From NCBI RefSeq assembly GCF_022539505.1, contig NC_061511.1, positions 38,305,144 through 38,369,143 on the forward strand: a stretch of DNA of 64,000 nt, written 5' to 3'. Position 1 is the first letter of the stretch; every line of letters starts with the position of its first letter. Below, in pieces: positions 1-12,200 of the stretch. The notes beneath the pieces were generated by a model. That model ran no database searches, had not been told where the DNA came from, and saw only the letters and a program-made list of their open reading frames with translations. This stretch comes from Lolium rigidum. Lineage: Eukaryota > Streptophyta > Magnoliopsida > Poales > Poaceae. The translations under genes and the position numbers were made by a program.

Positions 1-2543
1 CTCTAGCTTACGAAAATGGGCAGAAAATATGGAAAATGCGAGTTTTGGCGACACCCGTCTAACCATATATCGGTGGTCACCGTTCCTGAAAATCTCCCTG
101 GGACTTTAAACTGTGTGTTATAGCCCATGAAAATGGAGGCAGAAAACATGAACAACACGAGTTTTTGCGAGCCACTCAAACCATGCATCAATGGTAACGG
201 TCGCTAGAAATCATCCCTGGAGCAAAAAATGTGCGCTATTACTCATGAAAATGGGCATAAAACATGTAAAATACTAATTTTTGCGACGCCACTCAAATCA
301 TGTATCGTTATTTAGGATCGTGAGAAACTGCCTCGGGAACCGAAAATTGGCAGAAAACATGAAAATATGAGTTTTTGCGACTCGACTCAAACCATATATC
401 GGTGGTCACGATCTCTACAAATTGTCCCGGGAACCGAAAAATATGCGTTATAGCCCACGAAAATGGGCAGAAAATATGAAAAAGGTGAGTTTTGGCGACA
501 CTCGTCCAATCATGTATCGGTGGTCACTGTCGTTGGAAATTGTCTAGGGAAATTAAAACTGTTATCTATACACGGATTAGGCATAAAGCCATAATAATTT
601 TATTATGCCATTAAAAGGACGGGGGAGATAATACCTATTTAAGTTTAAGAGTCGTTCACTACTACAATTAAAAAAAAAGATATAATTCTAGTTAATGGTT
701 CCAATTTTTTTTGAATAGCTATGGCCTAAGAAATGGAGGCAGAAAACATGAAAACATGAGTTTTCGTGAAGCCTCTCAAACTATGGTGGTCAAGGTCGCT
801 GGAAATCGTCCCGGAACCGAAAATGTGCGCTATAGCTCATCGAAATAGGCATAAAACATAAAAAATAAGAGTTTTCGCGATGCCACTCAAACATGTATCG
901 GTGGTTACGATCGAAGAAATTTTCTTGGGAACCGAAAACTATGTGCTATAGCCCACGAAAAGGGGCAGAAAACATGGAAAATACGACTTTTAGCGACGCC
1001 ACTCAAACCATGTATCGGTGGTCACGATCAATAGAAGTTGTCCCGACAACCAAGAAAACCGAAAATAGTGTGCTATATCCCACGAAAATGGGTAGTAAAC
1101 ATGAAAAAGGCGACTTTCAGTGACACCCGTCCAACCATGTATCGGTGGTAACCATCGCTGGAAATCGTCTCGGGAACTTAAAACTGTAAGCTATGGCCTA
1201 GGAAATGGAGGCAGAAAACTTGAAAAACATGAGTTTTGTGAAGCCTCTCAAACCATGTATCGGTAGTCACGATCGCTACAAATTGTCCCGGGAACTAAAA
1301 ACTATGCGTTATAGCCCACGAAAATGGGCAGAAAACATGAATAAAGCGAGTTTTGGAGACACTCGTCGAACCATGTATTGGTGATCACCGTTGTTGGAAA
1401 TTTTCTAGGGAACTTAAAACTGTAAGCTATGGCCTACGAAATGGAGGCACAAAACATGAAAACATGAGTTTTCGTGAAGCCTCTCAAACCATCTATTGGT
1501 TGTCAAGGTCGCTGGAAATCGTTTTGGAACCGAAAAGTATGCGCTATACCTCATCGAAATAGGCAGAAAACATGAAAAATACGAGTTTTGGCAAAGCAAC
1601 TCAAACATGTATAGGTGGTTACGGTCGCAAGGAATTTTCTTGGGAACCGAAAAATGTGCGCTATAGCCCACAAAAGGGGCAGAAAACATGGAAAATACGA
1701 CTTTTAGCAACGCCACTCAAACCATGTATCGGTGGTCACGATCCATAGAAGTTGTCCCGAGAACCGAAAACAGTTTGCTATATCCCATAAAAATGGGCAG
1801 AATAAATGAAAAGGCCGAGTTTTGGTGACACCAGCACAAACATGTATCGGTGGTCACCTTCGCTAGAAATCGTCTCGGGAACTGAAAACTGTGAGATATG
1901 ACCCACGAAAATGGAGGCAGAAAACATGAAAAACATGTGTTTTCGTGAAGTCTCTCAAACAACGTATCAGTGGTCACCGTCGCTGGAAAACACCTCGGGA
2001 ACCAAAAACATATGCGCTATAGCTCAAGAAAATGGGTAGAAAACATGGAAAATGCGCATTTTGGCGACGTCAATCGAATCATGTATAGCTGGTCACCGTT
2101 GTTGGAAATCCTTCCGAGAAGCGAAAAATATGCGCTATAGGTCATGAAAATGGGCAGAAAATATGAAAAATACAAGTTTTGGTGACGCCAGTCAAACCAT
2201 GTATCGATGGTCACGATCGTTGGAAATTTTCTTAGGAACCAAACACAGTGCACTCTAGACTACGAAAATGGGCAGATAACATGGAAAATGTGAGTTTTGG
2301 CGCCACCCGTCTAACCATATATCGGTGGTCATCGTTCCTGAAAATCGTTCTAGGAACTTAAAACTGTGAGTTATAGCCCATGAAAATGGAGGCAGAAAAA
2401 ACATGAAAAACACGAGTTTTCGCGAGCCTCTCAAACCATGTATCAATGGTAACGATCGCTGAGATCCTCCATGGACCAAAAAATGTGCGCTATTGCTGAT
2501 GAAAAAGGGCATAAAACATGAAAAATACTAATTTGTGCGACGC
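1..2543. repeat. ~119-bp tandem satellite, left block
   Basis: Tandem array of diverged monomers. Successive copies of the landmark ATGTATCGGTGG occur near 1723, 1842, 1962, 2081 and 2199, giving spacings of 118-120 bp. Each unit carries the same ordered motifs: GGCAGAAAACATGAAAAA, GAGTTTTGGCGAC, CTCAAACCATGTATCGGTGG, a TCGTCCCGGGAACCGAAAA box and GCGCTATAGCCCACGAAAATG. No coding potential is credible; the short ORFs in it are chance products of the repeat. The array enters from outside the window and continues at 9272 after a retrotransposon. Monomer size and the TTTTCGTGGGCTATAGCGCAC motif on the minus strand recall the 118-bp pSc119.2 family of Triticeae, but that is from memory and unaligned. 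Confidence 0.93.
565..715. other. Non-satellite insert in a satellite monomer
   Basis: The monomer reads normally up to AAACTGTTA and resumes with TAGCTATGGCC. About 151 bp of unrelated AT-rich DNA lies between. A TA dinucleotide flanks both sides (563-564 and 716-717), which would fit a TA target duplication, but no clear terminal inverted repeat is visible. It could be a degraded MITE or filler DNA from break repair. Confidence 0.5.
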
Positions 2544-4131
2544 TGATACGTCTCCAACGTATCGATAATTTCTTATGTTCCATGCTACTTTATTGATGAT
2601 ACCTACATGTTTTATACATATTTTATGTCATATTTATGCATTTTCTGGCACTAACCTATTAACAAGATGCCGAAGAGCCGATTGTCGTTTTCTCGCTGTT
2701 TTTGGTTTCGAAATCCTAGTAAGGAAATATTCTCGGAATTGGATGAAATCAACGCCCAGGATCTTATTTTTCCACGAAGCTTCCAGAAGTCCGGAGAGGA
2801 AACGAAGTGGGGCGACGAGGCGCCCACACGCTAGGGCGGCGCGGCCCAGGCCCTGGCCGCGTCGGCCTGTTGTGTGGGGCCCTCGTGGCGCCCCCTGACC
2901 TATCTCCTCCGCCTACTTAAGCCTTCGTTGATAATAACTCCAGTACCGAGAGCCACGATACGGAAAACCTTCCAGAGACGCCGCCGCCGCCAATCCCATC
3001 TCGGGGGATTCAGGAGATCGCCGCCGGCACCCCGCCGGAGAGGGGAATCATCTCCCGGAGGACTCTTCACCGCCATGGTCGCCTCCGGAGTGATGTGTGA
3101 GTAGTTCACCCCTGGACTATGGGTCCATAGCAGTAGCTAGATGGTCGTCTTCTCCTAATTGTGCTATCATTGTTGGATCTTGTGAGCTGCCTAACATGAT
3201 CAAGATCATCTATCTGTAATGCTATATGTTGTGTTTGTTGGGATCCGACGAATAAGTGAATGCTATGTTATGTTGATTATCAATATCATCTATGTGTTGT
3301 TTATGATCTTGCATGCTCTCCGTTGCTAGTAGAGGCTCTGGCCAAGTTGATACTTGTAACTCCAAGAGGGAGTATTTATGCTCGATAGTGGGTTCATGTC
3401 TCCATTAAATCTGGGAGTGACAAGCAACCCCTAAGGTTGTGGATGTGCTGTTGCCACTAGGGATAAAACATCAATGCTATGTCTAAGGATATATTCGTTG
3501 ATTACATTACACACCATACTTAATGCAATTGTCTGTTGTTTGCAACTTAATACTGGAGGGGGTTCAGATGATAACCTGAAGGTGGACTTTTTAGGCATAG
3601 ATGCATGCTGGATAGCGGTCTATGTACTTTGTCGTAATGCCCAATTAAATCTCACACTACTCATCATAACATGTATGTGCATGGTCATGCCCTCTTTATT
3701 TGTCAATTGCCCAACTGTAATTTGTTCACCCAACATGCTTATTCTTATGGGAGAGACGCCTCTAGTGAACTGTGGACCCCGGTCCATTCTTAACATCAAA
3801 TACAATCTACTGCAATACTTGTTCTATTGTTTTCTGCAACAATCATCATCCACACTATACATCTAATCCTTTGTTACAGCAAGCCGGTGAGATTGACAAC
3901 CTCACTGTCATGTTGGGGCAAAGTAATTTGGTTGTGTTGTGCAGGTTCCACATTGGCGCCGGAATCCCTGGTGTTGCGCCGCACTACACTCCGCCACCAT
4001 CAACCTTCAACGTGCTTCTTGGCTCCTACTGGTTCGATAAACCTTGGTTTCTTACTGAGGGAAAACTTGCCGCTGTACGCATCACACCTTCATCTTGGGG
4101 TTCCCAACGGACGCGTGCTGTACGCGCATCA
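2544..4131 (+). repeat. Element 1 left LTR
   Basis: Begins TGATACGTCTCCAACGTATC and ends GTACGCGCATCA. It contains a GC-rich stretch near 2800-3100. Its ORFs are chance products. The homologous right copy is at 7683-9271. Confidence 0.95.
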
Positions 4132-4142
4132 AGCTCTTTTTC

Positions 4143-4159
4143 TAGCGCCGTTGCCGGGG
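4143..4159 (+). promoter_or_regulatory. Primer-binding site, tRNA-Asp type
   Basis: TAGCGCCGTTGCCGGGG lies 11 nt downstream of the left LTR. It matches the complement of the 3' end of plant tRNA-Asp(GUC) except for one base (A for G at position 2). tRNA-Asp priming is a hallmark of Athila-type elements. Confidence 0.85.
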
Positions 4160-4383
4160 AGATCAAGACACGCTGCAAGGGGAGTCTCCACTTCCAATCT
4201 CTTTACTTTGTTTTTGTCTTGCTTTATTTTATTTACTTCTTTGTTTGCTGCACTATATCAAAACACAAAAAAATTAGTTGCTAGTTTTACTTTACTTGCT
4301 ATATTATTTGCTATACTAAAAACACACAAAAACTTAGTTACTTGCATTTACTTTATCTAGTTTTTTTATTTACTGTTGCTAAA

Positions 4384-5091
4384 ATGAGTAATCCTGAAGT
4401 TGAAGTTCGTTCGTTTAAGCAACAAGGGGGAGAATGTTTAAAAGATGCTTGGTATAGAATTAGTGATGCCCATAACAGGTGCACTAAGAAACACTCCACC
4501 ACTATCCTACTCAGGAATTTTTATGTTGGTATCTCTAGCTGGAATAGGTATGTTCTTGATTGTCTCGCGGGAGGTAATTTCCTAGGTACCCCTGCCTTAG
4601 AAGCTAGTTGCATTATTGAGAGTCTATTTGGAATACCACCTGTTAATGAAGTTAAAATTGAAACCTCTCTTGAAGATGTCATGAAAAAGTTGGAAACCAT
4701 AGAGCAAAATCTTCCAAGTATTGAGACTAATTTGGGAGCATTACTTGATAGCATTGATAAACTTGATAGATCTCTAGGCGGAATTAATGAGAGAATTGCC
4801 ATCTTAGAAGCTTGTGCTATTCATGATAATCAAACCCAAAGGATTAGTGAACTTGAAGAAGCTATGAGAACCTTGGGTTCAACTTTTTCGTCTATTAAGT
4901 TTAGAGAGAAAGCTTATGTGGGTAAGGAGCAAAAGTTCATGTATGTCTCTAAGGTGCCTAAACCAAAAAAATATTATAGGCCTAAAATTGATAAAGCTCT
5001 TAATACCACTATAGAAAAAGGAGCATCTAAGATACCTAATGGGATAAATTGTGAAAATGATGTTGATGCTTTGTCTCTTGATAATACTTGA
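4384..5091 (+). CDS. Truncated gag-like protein of element 1
   Basis: Predicted 235-aa protein. The ATG at 4384 is preferred over the upstream in-frame ATG at 4342, because the residues before it are hydrophobic and leader-like. Residues ~15-80 resemble the retrotransposon gag capsid-like domain: GGECLKDAWYRISDAHNRC, then YVGISSWNRYVLDCLAGGNF, then an EASCIIESLFG helix. Residues ~95-165 are rich in E, L and I with heptad spacing and likely form a coiled coil. The tail is basic (KPKKYYRPK). There is no zinc knuckle and no pol. Full Athila gag proteins are much longer, so this is a shortened gag that may still package RNA or join particles made by a partner. The frame is open throughout. Confidence 0.75.
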   Translation: MSNPEVEVRSFKQQGGECLKDAWYRISDAHNRCTKKHSTTILLRNFYVGISSWNRYVLDCLAGGNFLGTPALEASCIIESLFGIPPVNEVKIETSLEDVMKKLETIEQNLPSIETNLGALLDSIDKLDRSLGGINERIAILEACAIHDNQTQRISELEEAMRTLGSTFSSIKFREKAYVGKEQKFMYVSKVPKPKKYYRPKIDKALNTTIEKGASKIPNGINCENDVDALSLDNT

Positions 5092-7668
5092 TACACACTT
5101 TCTGCGCCTAGCTGAAAGGCGTTAAAGAAAAGCGTTTATGGGAGACAACCCATGATTTTACTACTGCACTTTTGTTTTATATTTGAGTCTTGGAAGTTGT
5201 TACTACTGTAGAAAACTCTCCTTATCTTAGTTTTGTTGCATTGTTGTGCCAAGTAAAGTCTTTGATAGTAAGGTTCATACAAGATTTGGATTACTGCGCA
5301 GAAACAGATTTCTTGCTGTCACGAATCTGAGCCTAATTCTCTGTAGATAACTCAGAAAATTATGCCAATTTACGTGAGTGATCCTCAGATATGTACGCAA
5401 CTTTCATTCAATTTGAGCATTTTCATTTGAGCAAGTCTGGTGCCTCTTAGAAATTCGTCTTTACAGACTGTTCTGTTTTTGACAGATTCTGCCTTTTATT
5501 TCGCATTGCCTGTTTTGCTATGCTTGATGGATTTTTCTATTCCATTAACTTTCAGTAGCTTTGTGCAATGTCCAGAAGTGTTAAGAATGATTATGTCACC
5601 TCTGAACATGTGAATTTTGATTGTGCACTAACCCTCTAATGAGTTGTTTTGAGTTTGGTGTGGAGGAAGTTTTCAAGGATCAAGAGAGGGAGATGATACA
5701 ATATGATCAAGGAGAGTGAAAGCTCTAAGCTTGGGGATGCCCCGGTGGTTCACCCCTGCATATTTCAAGAAGACTCAAGCGTCTAAGCTTGGGGATGCCC
5801 AAGGCATCCCCTTCTTCATCGACAACATTATCAGGTTCCTCTAGTGAAACTATATTTTTATTCCATCACATCTTATGTACTTTGCTTGGAGCGTCTGTTT
5901 GTTTTTGTTTTTGTTTTGTTTGAATAAAATGGATCCTAGAATTCATTGTGTGGGAGAGAGACACGCTCCGCTATTGCATGTGGACAAATATGTCCTTAGG
6001 CCTTACTCATAATATTCATGGCGAAGGTTGAATCTTCTTCGTTAAATTGTTATATGGTTGGAAACGGGAAATGCTACATGTAGTAATTGGTAGAATGTCT
6101 TGAATAATTTGATACTTGGCAATTGTTTTGCTCATGTTTAAGCTCTTGCATCATATACTTTGCAACTATTAATGAAGAAATACATAGAGCTTGCTTAAAT
6201 TTGGTTTGCATAATTGGTCTCTCTAAGGTCTAGATAATTTCTAGTAAGGGTCGAACAACAAGGAAGACGGTATGGAGTCTTATAATGCTTACAATATATC
6301 TTTTATGTGAGTTTTGCTGTACCGGTTCATACTTGTGTTTGTTTCAAATATCTTTGCTAGCCTAAACCTTGTATCGAGAGGGAATACTTCTCATGCATCC
6401 AAAATCCTTGAGCCAAACACTATGCCATTTGTGTCCATCATACCTACTACATGGTATTTCTCCGCCATTCCAAAGTAAATTGCTTGAGTGCTACCTTTAA
6501 ATTTCTATCCTCTATCTTTGCAATATATAGCTCATGGGACAAATAGCCTAAAAACTATTGTGGTATTGAATATGTACTTATGCATTTTATTTCTTATAAG
6601 TTGCTTGTTGTGCGATAACCATGTTCCTGGGGACGCCATCAACTACTCTTTGTTGAATATCATGTGAGTTGCTATGCATGTCCGTCTTGTCTGAAGTAAG
6701 GGCGATTTACCATTAGTTGAATGGTTTGAGCATGCATATTGTTAGAGAAGAACATTGGGCCGCTAACTAAAGCCATGATCCATGGTGGAAGTTTCAGTTT
6801 TGGACAAATATCCTCAATCTCATATGAGAAAATTAATTGTTGCTAAATGCTTATGCATTAAAGAGGAGTCCATCATCTGTTGTCTATGTTGTCCCGGTAT
6901 GGATGTCTAAGTTGAGAACAATCAAAAGCGAGAAATCCAATGCGAGCTTTCTCCTTAGACCTTTGTACAGGCGGCATAGAGGTACCCCTTTGTGACACTT
7001 GGTTAAAACATATGTATTGCGGTGATAATCCAGGTAATCCGAGCTAATTAGGACAAGGTGCGGGCACTATTAGTATACTATGCATGAGGCTTGCAACTTG
7101 TAGGATATAATTTACATGATGCATATGCTTTATTACTACCGTTAACAAAATTGTTTCTTGTTTTCAAAACCAAAGCTCTAGCACAAATATAGCAATCGAT
7201 GCTTCCCTCTGCGAAGGGCCTTTCTTCTACTTTTATGTTGAGTCAGTTCACCTATTTCTCTCCATCTCAAGAAGCAAACACTTGTGTGAACTGTGCATTG
7301 ATTCCTACATACTTGCATATTGCACTTATTATATTACTTTATGTTGACAATATCCATGAGATATACATGTTACAAATTGAAAGCAACCGCTGAAACTTAA
7401 TCTTCCTTTGTGTTGCTTCAACACCTTTACTTTGAAATTATTGCTTTATGAGTTAACTCTTATGCAAGACTTATTGATGCTTGTCTCGAAAGTACTATTC
7501 ATGAAAAGTCTTTGCTATATGATTCAGTTGTTTACTCATTGCATTACCATTGCTTCGAATCGCTGCATTCATTACATGTGCTTACAATAGTATGATCAAG
7601 ATTATGATGGCATGTCACTTCAGAAATTATCTTTGTTATCGTTTACCTACTTGGGACGAGCAGGAATT
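5092..7668 (+). other. Noncoding 3' leader of element 1
   Basis: About 2.6 kb between the gag-like ORF and the polypurine tract without a credible gene. It is homologous to the same region of the element at 32737-39007 (reverse strand), starting around the TTTTGTTGCATTGTTGTGCC stretch. It contains two internal copies of the polypurine-tract motif at 5727-5740 and 5785-5798. Confidence 0.8.
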
Positions 7669-7682
7669 AAGCTTGGGGATGC
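7669..7682 (+). promoter_or_regulatory. Polypurine tract of element 1
   Basis: AAGCTTGGGGATGC directly abuts the right LTR, the place where plus-strand DNA synthesis is primed. The same 14-mer abuts the LTR of the element at 32737-39007. Confidence 0.8.
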
Positions 7683-9271
7683 TGATACGTCTCCAACGTA
7701 TCGATAATTTCTTATGTTCCATGCTACTTTATTGATGATACCTACATATTTTACACATACTTTATGTCATATTTATGCATTTTCCGGCACTAACCTATTA
7801 ACAAGATGCCGAAGAGCCGATTCTTGTTTTCTGCTGTTTTTGGTTTCAGAAATCCTAGTAAGGAAATATTCTCGGAATTGGACGAAATCAACGCCCAGGA
7901 TCTTATTTTTTCACGAAGCTTCCAGAAGTCCGGAGAGGAAACAAAGTGGGGCGACGAGGCGCCCACACGCTAGGGCGGCGCGGCCCAGGCCCTGGCCGCG
8001 CCGGCCTGTTGTGTGGGGCCCTCGTGGCGCCCCCTGACCTATCTTCTCTGCCTACTTAAGCCTTCATCGATAATAACTCCAGTACCAAGAGCCACGATAG
8101 GAAAAACCTTCCAGAGACGCCGCCGCCGCCAATCCCATTTCGGGGGATTCAGGAGATCGCCTCCGGCACCCTGCCGGAGAGGGGAATCATCTCCCGGAGG
8201 ACACTTCACCGCCATGGTCGCCTCCGGAGTGATGTGTGAGTAGTTCACCCCTGGACTATGGGTCCATAGTAGTAGCTAGATGGTCGTCTTCTCCTAATTG
8301 TGCTATCATTATTGGATCTTGTGAGCTGCCTAACATGATCAAGATCATCTATCTGTAATGCTATATGTTGTGTTTGTTGGGATTCGATGAATAAGTGAAT
8401 GCTATGTTATGTTGATTATCAATATCATCTATGTGTTGTTTATGATCTTGCATGATCTCCGTTGCTAGTAGAGGCTCTGGCCAAGTTGATACTTGTAACT
8501 CCAAGAGGGAGTATTTATGCTCGATAGTGGGTTCATGTCTCCATTAAATCTGGGGGAGTGACAGCAACCCCTAAGGTTGTGGTTGTGCTGTTGCCACTAG
8601 GGATAAAACATCAATGCTACGTCTAAGGATATATTCGTTGATTACATTACGGACCATAATTAATGCAATTGTCTGTTGTTTGCAACTTAATACTGGAGGG
8701 GGTTCGGATGATAACCTGAAGGTGGACTTTTTAGGCATAGATGCATGCTGGATAGCGGTCTATGTACTTTGTCGTAATGCCCAATTAAATCTCACACTAC
8801 TCATCATAACATGTGTGTGCATGGTCATGCCCTCTTAATTTGTCAATTGCCCAACTGTAATTTGTTCACCCAACATGCTTATTCTTATGGGAGAGACGCC
8901 TCTAGTGAACTGTGGACCCCGGTCCATTCTTAACATCAAATACAATCTACTGCAATACTTGTTCTACTGTTTTCTGCAACAATCATCATCCACACTATAC
9001 ATCTAATCCTTTGTTACAGCAAGCCGGTGAGATTGACAACCTCACTGTCACGTTGGGGCAAAGTAATTTGGTTGTGTTGTGCAGGTTCCACGTTGGCGCC
9101 GGAATCCCTGGTGTTGCGCCGCACTACACTCCACCGCCATCAACCTTCAACGTGCTTCTTGGCTCCTACTGGTTCGATAAACCTTGGTTTCTTACTGAGG
9201 AAAAACTTGCCGCTGTACGCATCACACCTTCCTCTTGGGGTTCCCAACGGACGCGTGCTGTACGCGTATCA
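7683..9271 (+). repeat. Element 1 right LTR
   Basis: 1589-bp copy of the left LTR, beginning TGATACGTCTCCAACGTATC and ending GTACGCGTATCA. It is followed by the target duplication GACGC, after which the satellite resumes within a monomer. Confidence 0.95.
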
Positions 9272-12200
9272 GACGCCACTACTCAAATAATGTATCGGTG
9301 GTTACGATCGCAGGAAACTGTCCCGGGAACCAAAATCTGTGCGCTTAGACCATGAAAATGGGTAGAAAATATGATTACTATGAGTTTTTGCGAATCCACT
9401 CAAACCATGTATCAGTGGTCACGATCTCTACAAATTGTCCCGGGAACCGAAAACTATGCGTTATAGCCCACGAAAATGGGCAGAAAATATGAAAAAGGTG
9501 AGTTTTGGCGACACTCGTCCAACCATGTATCGGTGGTCACCGTTGTTGGAAATCATCTAGGGAACTTAAAACCCTAAGCTATGGCCTAAGAAATGGAGGT
9601 AGAAAACATGAAAACATGAGTTTTCGTGAAGCCTCTCAAACATGAGTTTTCATGAGAAATCGTCCCGGAACCGAAAAATGTGCGCTATAGCTCATCGAAA
9701 TAGACAGAAAACATGAAAAATACGAGTTTTGGCGAAACCACTCAAACATGTATCGGTGGTTACGATCGCAATAAATTTTCTTGGAAACCGAAAACTGTGC
9801 GCCACAGCCCACGAAAAGGGGCAGAAACATGGAAAATACAACTTTTAGCGATGCCACTCAAACCATGTATCAGTGTCATGATTGCTAGAAATCGTCTCGG
9901 GAACTTAAAACTGTAAGATATGTCCTACGAAATGGAGGCAGAAAACATGAAAACATGAGTTTTCGCGAAGCCTCTAACACCATGTATTGGTGGTCAAGGT
10001 CGCTGGAAATAGTCCCGGGAACCGGAAAAATATGCGTTATAGCTCATGAAAATGGGCAGAAGACATGAAAAATACGAGTTTTGTCGACCCCACTCAAATC
10101 ATGTATCGGTATTATTATCGCAAGAAACTATCTCGGGAACCAAAAACTATGCGCTATGGCCCATGAAAAATGGGCAGAAAACATGGAAAATACGCATTTT
10201 GGCGACACCCATCTAACCATGTATCGGTTGTCACCGTCCCTAGAAATCGTCATGCGAAACCAAATTTCCACGCTATAGCCCACAAAAAACGGCTGAAATA
10301 TGGGAATGGCGAGTTTTTGCAACACCCGTCTTACCATGTATTGGTGGTCACCGTCACTGCAGCAAAAAAATATACGCTATAGCTCATGAAAATGGGCATA
10401 AAATATGAAAAATAGTAATTTTGCAAATGCCACTCAAATCATGTATCGGTAGTTGCGAATCGCAAGAAACTGTCTTGGGAACCAAAATCTATGCGCTATA
10501 GCCCACGAAAATTGGCAGAAAACATGAAAAATATGATTTTTTATGACACCACTCAAAACTTGTATCGGAGGCCACGATCGCTAGGAATTGTTCTGGGAAC
10601 TGAAAATTGTGTGTTATAGCCCACAAAAATGGGTAGAAAACATGAAAAATGCGAGTTTTGGCGACACCCGTCTAACAATGGATCGGTAGTCACCATCGCT
10701 GAAAATCGTCCCAAGAACTTAAAACTATAAGCTCTGACCTACCAAATGGAGGTAGAAAACATGAAAAACATGTTTTTTCGTGAAGCCTCTCAAACCATGT
10801 ATCAGTGGTCGAGGTCGTTGGAAATAGTCCCGTGAACCAAAAATGTGCGCTATAGCTCATGGAAATTGGCAGAAAACATGAAAAATACGAGTTTTGGCGA
10901 TGCCACTCAAACATGTATTGGTGGTTACGATCACAAGAAATTTTCTTGGGAACCGAAAAATGTGCGCTATAGCCCACGAAAAGGGGCAGAAAACATGGAA
11001 AATATGACTTTTGGCAATGCCACTCAAACCATGTATATGTGGTCATGATCGCTAGAAGTTGTCCCGAGTATCGAAGATGGTGTGCTATATCCCACGAAAA
11101 TGGGCAGAATAAATGAAAAGGCCGAGTTTTTGTGACACCCACACAAACATGTATCTGTGGTCACCTTCGCCGGAAATCATCTAGGGAACTTAAAACTGTG
11201 AGATATGGGCCATGAAAATGGAGGCACAAAATATGGAAAACACGATTTTCGCTAAGTCTCTCAAACCACGTATCGGTGGTCACGGTCGCTGGAAATCGTC
11301 TCTGGAACCGAAAAATATGCGCTATGGCTCAAGAAAATGGGCAGAAAACATGGAAAATGTGCATTTTGGCGACGCCACTCAAATCATGTATAGCTGGTCA
11401 CCGTTGCTGGAAATCATTATGGGAACCGAAAAGTATGTTATAGCTCATGAAAATGGGCAGAAAACATGAAAAAATCGAGTTTTGGCGATGCTAGTCAAAC
11501 CATTTATCGATGGTCATGATCGTTGGAAATTTTTCAGGGAACCAAAAACAATGTGCTCTAGTCTACGAAAATGGGCAGAAAACATGGAAAACGTGAGTTT
11601 TGACGACACTCATCTAACCATATATCGGTGGTCACCGTTCCTGAAAATCGACCCGGGAACTTAATACTGTGAGTTCTAGCCCATGAAAATGGAGGCATAA
11701 AACATGAACAACACGAGTTTTCGCGAGCCTCTCAAACCATGTATCAATGGTAACAGTCGCTAGAAATCGTCCCTGGAGCAAAAAATGTGCGCTATTGCTC
11801 ATGAAAATGGGCATAAAACATGAAAAATACTAATTTTTGCGACGCCACTCAAATCTTGTATCTGTAGTTACATCGCAAGAAACTGTCTTGGAAACCGAAA
11901 TCTGTGCGCTATAGCTCATGAAAATGGGGAGAATACATGAAAAATATGATTTTTTGCCACTCTACTCAAACCATGTATCGGTGGTCGCGATCGCTACAAA
12001 TTGTCTCAGGAACCGAAAAATGTGCGTTATAGCCCACGAAAATGGGCAGAAAACATGAAAAAGCGAGCTTTAGCGACACTCGTCCAACCATGTATCGGTG
12101 GTCACCGTCATTGGACATTGTCGAGGGAACTTAAAACAGTAAGCTATGGCCCACAAAATGGAGGCACAAAACCTGAAAACATGAGTTTTCGTGAAGCCTC

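Larger units (their letters stand above)
2544..9271 (+). mobile_element. Non-autonomous Athila-type LTR retrotransposon (element 1)
   Basis: Structurally complete 6728-bp element: two LTRs of 1588 and 1589 bp (TG...CA ends), a primer site matching tRNA-Asp, one gag-like ORF, a long noncoding 3' leader and a polypurine tract next to the right LTR. The 5-bp target duplication GACGC lies at 2539-2543 and 9272-9276, so it inserted into the satellite. There is no protease, reverse transcriptase, RNase H or integrase, so it must rely on enzymes from another element. LTR style and tRNA-Asp primer site place it in the Athila lineage of Ty3/Gypsy; the Sabrina/WHAM group is my best family guess. By eye the LTRs differ by a few percent. 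Confidence 0.93.

Noticed and set aside
4143..4159. Possible tRNA-Asp gene
   Set aside because: Only the complement of the 3' end is present, next to an LTR; it is a primer-binding site.
2575..4360. ORFs inside the left LTR of element 1 (and equivalents at 7714-9355)
   Set aside because: They lie in LTR sequence, overlap each other and break at slightly different sites between the two LTR copies.
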